Below are positions 60,896 through 64,000 of a stretch of 64,000 bases of DNA, one piece after another. Under the pieces are notes generated by a model that saw only the letters and a list, made by a program, of their open reading frames with translations, was not told the origin of the DNA and made no database searches. Where the stretch lies: positions 3,456,671 through 3,520,670 of the forward strand of contig NZ_MCIF01000002.1 of assembly GCF_003268475.1 (NCBI RefSeq), written 5' to 3'. This stretch comes from Thermogemmatispora tikiterensis (GTDB lineage: Bacteria > Chloroflexota > Ktedonobacteria > Ktedonobacterales > Ktedonobacteraceae). Positions within the stretch are counted from its first letter, which is position 1, and each line of letters opens with the position of its first letter. Made by a program: the position numbers and the translations under genes.

Positions 60896-61614
60896 ATGAG
60901 CAAGCGATCCGAACACGTTGAGGTGCCGCGCCCCACGCGCGGCGAGAGCGTCTATGCCCGCTATCTGCGGTTGCCTGAATTGTTATCTCTGCAGAAGTCA
61001 GAGGAGGAGCTGGCCCATCACGATGAACTGCAATTTCAGATCGTTCATCAGGTGTTCGAGCTATGGTGGAAGGAAACAGCCTTCGAGTTGCGCAGCATCA
61101 GCCGTCTGCTTAAGGAGGCTAATCTCAGCGAGGCTCTGCGCTTGCTGCAGCGCGTGATCCGCATTCAGTACTTGCTACTGGAGAATATGCGCATGCTCGA
61201 AACGATGTCCCCCTGGGACTTTCACGCTTTTCGCAAGCTGCTGGCCGGCGGCGCGGGGAGCGATTCGCCAGGATATCGCGAGTTGCAGCGTCTCTCGCCA
61301 CTGCTCTGGGATGATTTCCGCACCCTGCTGGCCACCGCCGGCGCTTCGCTCAGCGATATCTATCTTCAGGCCGGGCGCTATCCTTTGTTGCACGCTTTCG
61401 CTGAGGCCCTCATCGATTACGATGAGGTGATGCAGACTTTCCGCTTCCGGCACTATAAGCTCGCCGAGCGCATGATAGGCGCGGCGACAACTGGCACTGG
61501 CGGCACACCTATATGCCCCTCCTCGAACGTACTATTCATGATGTGTTCTATCCCGAGCTATGGGAGATACGTGATCGCCTGAGCACGCTCGCTCAGGAAG
61601 ACGGCCAGATCTAG
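60896..61614 (+). pseudogene. tryptophan 2,3-dioxygenase-like gene with a frameshift near the 3' end
   Basis: The first 200 residues match a heme-dependent tryptophan 2,3-dioxygenase (tryptophan to N-formylkynurenine): YLRLPELLSLQ, HDELQFQIVHQVFELWWKE, MLETMSPWDFHAFRKLL, and the heme-ligand region FRFRHYKLAERMIG, then TGTGGT. Directly after, the frame runs into unrelated sequence and stops at 61582. From 61510 another frame continues with YMPLLERTIHDVFYPELWE for 34 residues to a TAG at 61614, which fits the family's C-terminus. A one-base insertion at about 61505-61510 explains this. It may be a true mutation or a sequencing error. GGAGG precedes the ATG at 60896. Confidence 0.75.
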
Positions 61615-61757
61615 CTCGATGGAAGAAAGCGTTCCTTTCTGGCAGGTCTGGCATAAGAACCGGATTTTGGCTCTTCACATTTTTCGTCATTTGTCATATG
61701 CTTTGAACGAGTCTAGTAATCAATCGTTCAACAGTAGAAGGTCCTGGAAAAGGCATA

Positions 61758-63584
61758 TTGACAGTGAGTTCAGAACACGAGAAAGTCACACAGGCGTCTG
61801 AAGAGACGCGGGCTCAGCTGCAGCCGCCGCCCCCACAGAGGGAGCAGAGGGCGGATCAGCAGCCGCTGGGTGGGGAGACGCCGTTAGCGACCGGGGCCGC
61901 GCCGTCTGCCGAGAGAGGTCAGTTTGCTGCCCCAAGAGAACAGGGGGGCCCCCCGGCGAGCCAGGCCACCAATGACATGGCCCCTGGCCTGGCGCAGTTC
62001 ACTTATTGGGAGCATGCAGGCTCAGGTCCGATGCTCCCTGGCGGTAGGGGACCAGGATGGGGCGCCTGGCCCTTACCGCCAGCGTCTCCGATGCCGCCAG
62101 CCACGCCGGGGTACGCTCACTCTCCAGCCTACGGTGGATCGCCCTCCTATCCTTTTTATCCGGGCTACCCACCCTATGCGAACTACGCCGGTGTGCCGCC
62201 AGTGCCGACCTGGCCAGGCCCAGGCTATTGGTATCCAGGCTATTCGCCCTACCCAGGCTATCCAGGCTATTCGCCCTACCCAGGCTATTCGCCCTACCCA
62301 GGCTACCCTGCCTGGCCAGCCTGGCCCGGTTATCCCGCCCATTGGCAGCCTGGCTCCGCCGCTGCTCCCCAGCGCCCACGAGACAATTACCAGGTGATGC
62401 TGGGGATCATTGGCCTCATCTGCTCAGGGCTTGCCCTCCTGGCCGGACTGGGATCACTGGTCCTGGCCGGCATTACTGTGCTGGTTACAAGCACTTCAAG
62501 GTCAACAGGGACCTTTTATCCCCTGACAGTGCAATCGCTGGCCTATACCTGTGCCGGCCTGATAGGCGGCGGTTTCTGTCTCTACCACAGCATCCGCTCG
62601 TTGTTGGGCAAGCCGAGCCATGTCCTGAAGATGCCGCCGTTTTGGATCTTTCTGATCGGCTACGTGGTCACGCTCGCCATCGGGCTGGTTCTGCAGGCCA
62701 CCCACCAGGCCGTTGCGTTTCTACCGGCGACCACCGTCCTGATCTTCCTCACGGCCATCTTTCCCGCTCTGACTCTCCTCGCGCTGGGCCTGCATCTCCT
62801 GCGCCAGGCCCGCTGGTCGACTAGCTGGCGACGCTTCACGCTGGCCCTGACCAGTGGGGCGACAATGGGCATTCTCTTTGCCTCACTGCTGGAGCTATCT
62901 GCAACGCTGCTCCTCGCGGCAGCAGGTTCTAACTTTAACCTGGCCTGCTTGAACGATCCATCGAACCCTGTCTGTCAGACAGGAACGAAGACGCTTCTCA
63001 TCGTTCTGGCAGCGGTGATAGCACCACTGGTGGAAGAGACGGTCAAACCGCTGGGTGTAGCTTTACTCAGTGGGCGCCTCACCAGCGGGATCGAGGCTTT
63101 CATCCTGGGAATGAGCGCCGGCATTGGCTTTGACCTGGTTGAGACCATTGGCTATATCAGCATGGGTTACAGCGACTGGGCCCATGTGGCTCTGGTACGG
63201 TCAGGAGCAGGGTTGTTACATGGTCTGGGGGCGGGCATGGTGGCCCTGGGCTGGTACCACCTGAGCCGTACCAAGCAAAGACGTTTGCGCCTCGGCTTCG
63301 CCTGCTGGTTGTACGCGGTACTGCAGCATGCTCTCTGGAACGCGTGCGGCTCGCTCTCATTGCTACCTGAGCCCGTGGGGCCGGCGGTCCAGAGCTGGCA
63401 GCTGAATCTGGGTTTCATCAGCTTTGGTCTCGATGAGTTGTTGATCCTGCTGCTAACGATCATCTTCCTGGTGCTCTTCATCCTGATCGTGCGCTGGCTA
63501 CGTGCACATTATCAGGAACCGACGCCAGCCTCGGCGGGAGCGGCAGATTCTTCCAGTGGGCGATTGGCGGCTGTCGGGGTATAA
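61758..63584 (+). CDS. PrsW-type intramembrane protease with Pro/Gly/Tyr-rich N-terminus
   Basis: A 608-residue membrane protein. Residues 1-215 are disordered: a Gln/Glu/Pro stretch, then a Pro/Gly/Tyr tract with repeated PGYSPY units. About ten membrane helices follow. The PrsW family catalytic motifs are seen: LVEETVKPLG (EExxK, near 424), GFDLVETIGY, LLHGLGAG and LQHALWN. PrsW cleaves membrane-bound anti-sigma factors in Bacillus; a substrate such as the anti-sigma factor at 2580 is possible but only a guess. The start is TTG at 61758 (AAAAGG just before) or GTG at 61764. Confidence 0.78.
   Translation: MTVSSEHEKVTQASEETRAQLQPPPPQREQRADQQPLGGETPLATGAAPSAERGQFAAPREQGGPPASQATNDMAPGLAQFTYWEHAGSGPMLPGGRGPGWGAWPLPPASPMPPATPGYAHSPAYGGSPSYPFYPGYPPYANYAGVPPVPTWPGPGYWYPGYSPYPGYPGYSPYPGYSPYPGYPAWPAWPGYPAHWQPGSAAAPQRPRDNYQVMLGIIGLICSGLALLAGLGSLVLAGITVLVTSTSRSTGTFYPLTVQSLAYTCAGLIGGGFCLYHSIRSLLGKPSHVLKMPPFWIFLIGYVVTLAIGLVLQATHQAVAFLPATTVLIFLTAIFPALTLLALGLHLLRQARWSTSWRRFTLALTSGATMGILFASLLELSATLLLAAAGSNFNLACLNDPSNPVCQTGTKTLLIVLAAVIAPLVEETVKPLGVALLSGRLTSGIEAFILGMSAGIGFDLVETIGYISMGYSDWAHVALVRSGAGLLHGLGAGMVALGWYHLSRTKQRRLRLGFACWLYAVLQHALWNACGSLSLLPEPVGPAVQSWQLNLGFISFGLDELLILLLTIIFLVLFILIVRWLRAHYQEPTPASAGAADSSSGRLAAVGV
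62235..62297 (+). repeat. 18-base tandem repeat coding for PGYSPY
   Basis: Three perfect copies of an 18-base unit (62235-62252, 62262-62279, 62280-62297) with a 9-base half unit between the first and second, inside the PrsW-type gene. Confidence 0.9.
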
Positions 63585-63726
63585 TACCGGCAGAGGCAGG
63601 CATTGCAGCCATCCTCACCGCACGGCGCGCGATGCCTGGCGATGCCTGCCACGTTCTGTGTGCGTTTTAGCTTGGATGCACGTCTCTCTGTATAGAGACA
63701 GGGAGCGGCGGCCAGGGGAGTGGGAG

Positions 63727-64000
63727 ATGAGGGAGCAACTCGGTCTTCCTATGCCAGAGCCAGAGAATAACGCTCAGAGAAGCCAGCACAGTAGTAGCAA
63801 TCGACGGCGCTTCGGCAACTACGAATTGGTGCGTCGCATAGACGTGGGCGGCATGGGCGAGGTCTATCTGGCCCGCCAGCATACCGCCTTTGGCCGTGAG
63901 GTAGCCATCAAGATCATGCGCCCCGATCTGGTGCATGATCCGATCGCGCGTCAGCGCTTTCTACGCGAGGCCGAGGTGAACGCCCACCTGAAGCATGAGC
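63727..64000 (+). CDS. serine/threonine protein kinase, N-terminal part (cut by window end)
   Basis: 91 codons of an open frame running off the right edge. After about 28 variable residues comes a canonical kinase start: YELVRRIDVGGMGEVYLA (glycine loop) and VAIKIMRPDL with the ATP-anchoring Lys62, then RFLREAEVNAHLKHE (the alpha-C helix). It is a Hanks-type PknB-like kinase; unlike the protein at 32255 its visible catalytic residues are intact. GGGAG lies directly before the ATG. Confidence 0.88.
   Translation, partial: MREQLGLPMPEPENNAQRSQHSSSNRRRFGNYELVRRIDVGGMGEVYLARQHTAFGREVAIKIMRPDLVHDPIARQRFLREAEVNAHLKHE

Noticed and set aside
62235..62297. Short repeats that could suggest a CRISPR array
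   Set aside because: The units are directly adjacent, in frame, and code for PGYSPY inside a long ORF; there are no spacers.

Overview
This 64 kb window is ordinary bacterial chromosome of high GC content (about 60% by eye) with short intergenic gaps. The mix of genes suggests a Ktedonobacteria-like Chloroflexota, something near Thermogemmatispora: many serine/threonine kinase-like proteins, an ECF sigma/anti-sigma pair, a MoxR-DUF58 pair, CruF-type carotenoid genes, a PurSL-type PurL, a HerA ATPase and tRNA-Pro without an encoded CCA. The lineage is an inference from gene content, not from a marker gene. No phage, insertion sequence, CRISPR array or rRNA was recognised.

Layout. 1-3640: a promoter-driven leader or small RNA running off the left edge, a small ORF, a beta-carbonic anhydrase, a DUF6249-like membrane protein divergent from an ECF sigma factor with its zinc-finger anti-sigma factor, and tRNA-Pro(GGG). 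3642-9565: DNA polymerase III alpha (dnaE), a LacI-family regulator behind three regularly spaced operator-like palindromes, and a methyltransferase. 9800-20165: a purine operon, purSL, purQ-purM (one fused ORF), purC, purF, purD, purE (class II type) and purN, closed by a terminator. 20278-27602: an ADP-ribosylglycohydrolase, then a cassette of a CruF-like carotenoid hydratase fused to an acyltransferase and three tandem GT2 glycosyltransferases, which together fit synthesis of acylated carotenoid glycosides. 27702-33307: a degenerate TcmP-like protein, a solitary DNA methyltransferase, a 664-residue protein with a nucleoside-phosphorylase-like C-terminus, and a pseudokinase. 33692-41687: membrane proteins, MoxR-DUF58, and a herA / membrane protein / GT9 operon.

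41899-46711 holds the most unusual locus: a HAS-barrel-like protein next to HerA, and a 1265-residue protein joining an ImmA/IrrE-type zinc protease, a UvrD-type helicase and a PDDEXK/4-Cys nuclease domain. 47134-52945: a membrane protein, a CoaX homologue lacking one conserved Asp, two secreted proteins, a superoxide dismutase and a split chromate transporter. 53108-56787: a papain-like (C39/BtrH-type) protein, an ARPP-1-like protein and a Ro60-like helical plus vWA protein. 57762-64000: a trehalose synthase-type GT4, cmk-plsC, a frameshifted tryptophan 2,3-dioxygenase, a PrsW-type intramembrane protease with a Pro/Gly/Tyr-repeat tail, and the start of a canonical serine/threonine kinase.

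All family assignments come from reading motifs in the translations; no database search was run. Start codons were chosen mostly by ribosome-binding sites.
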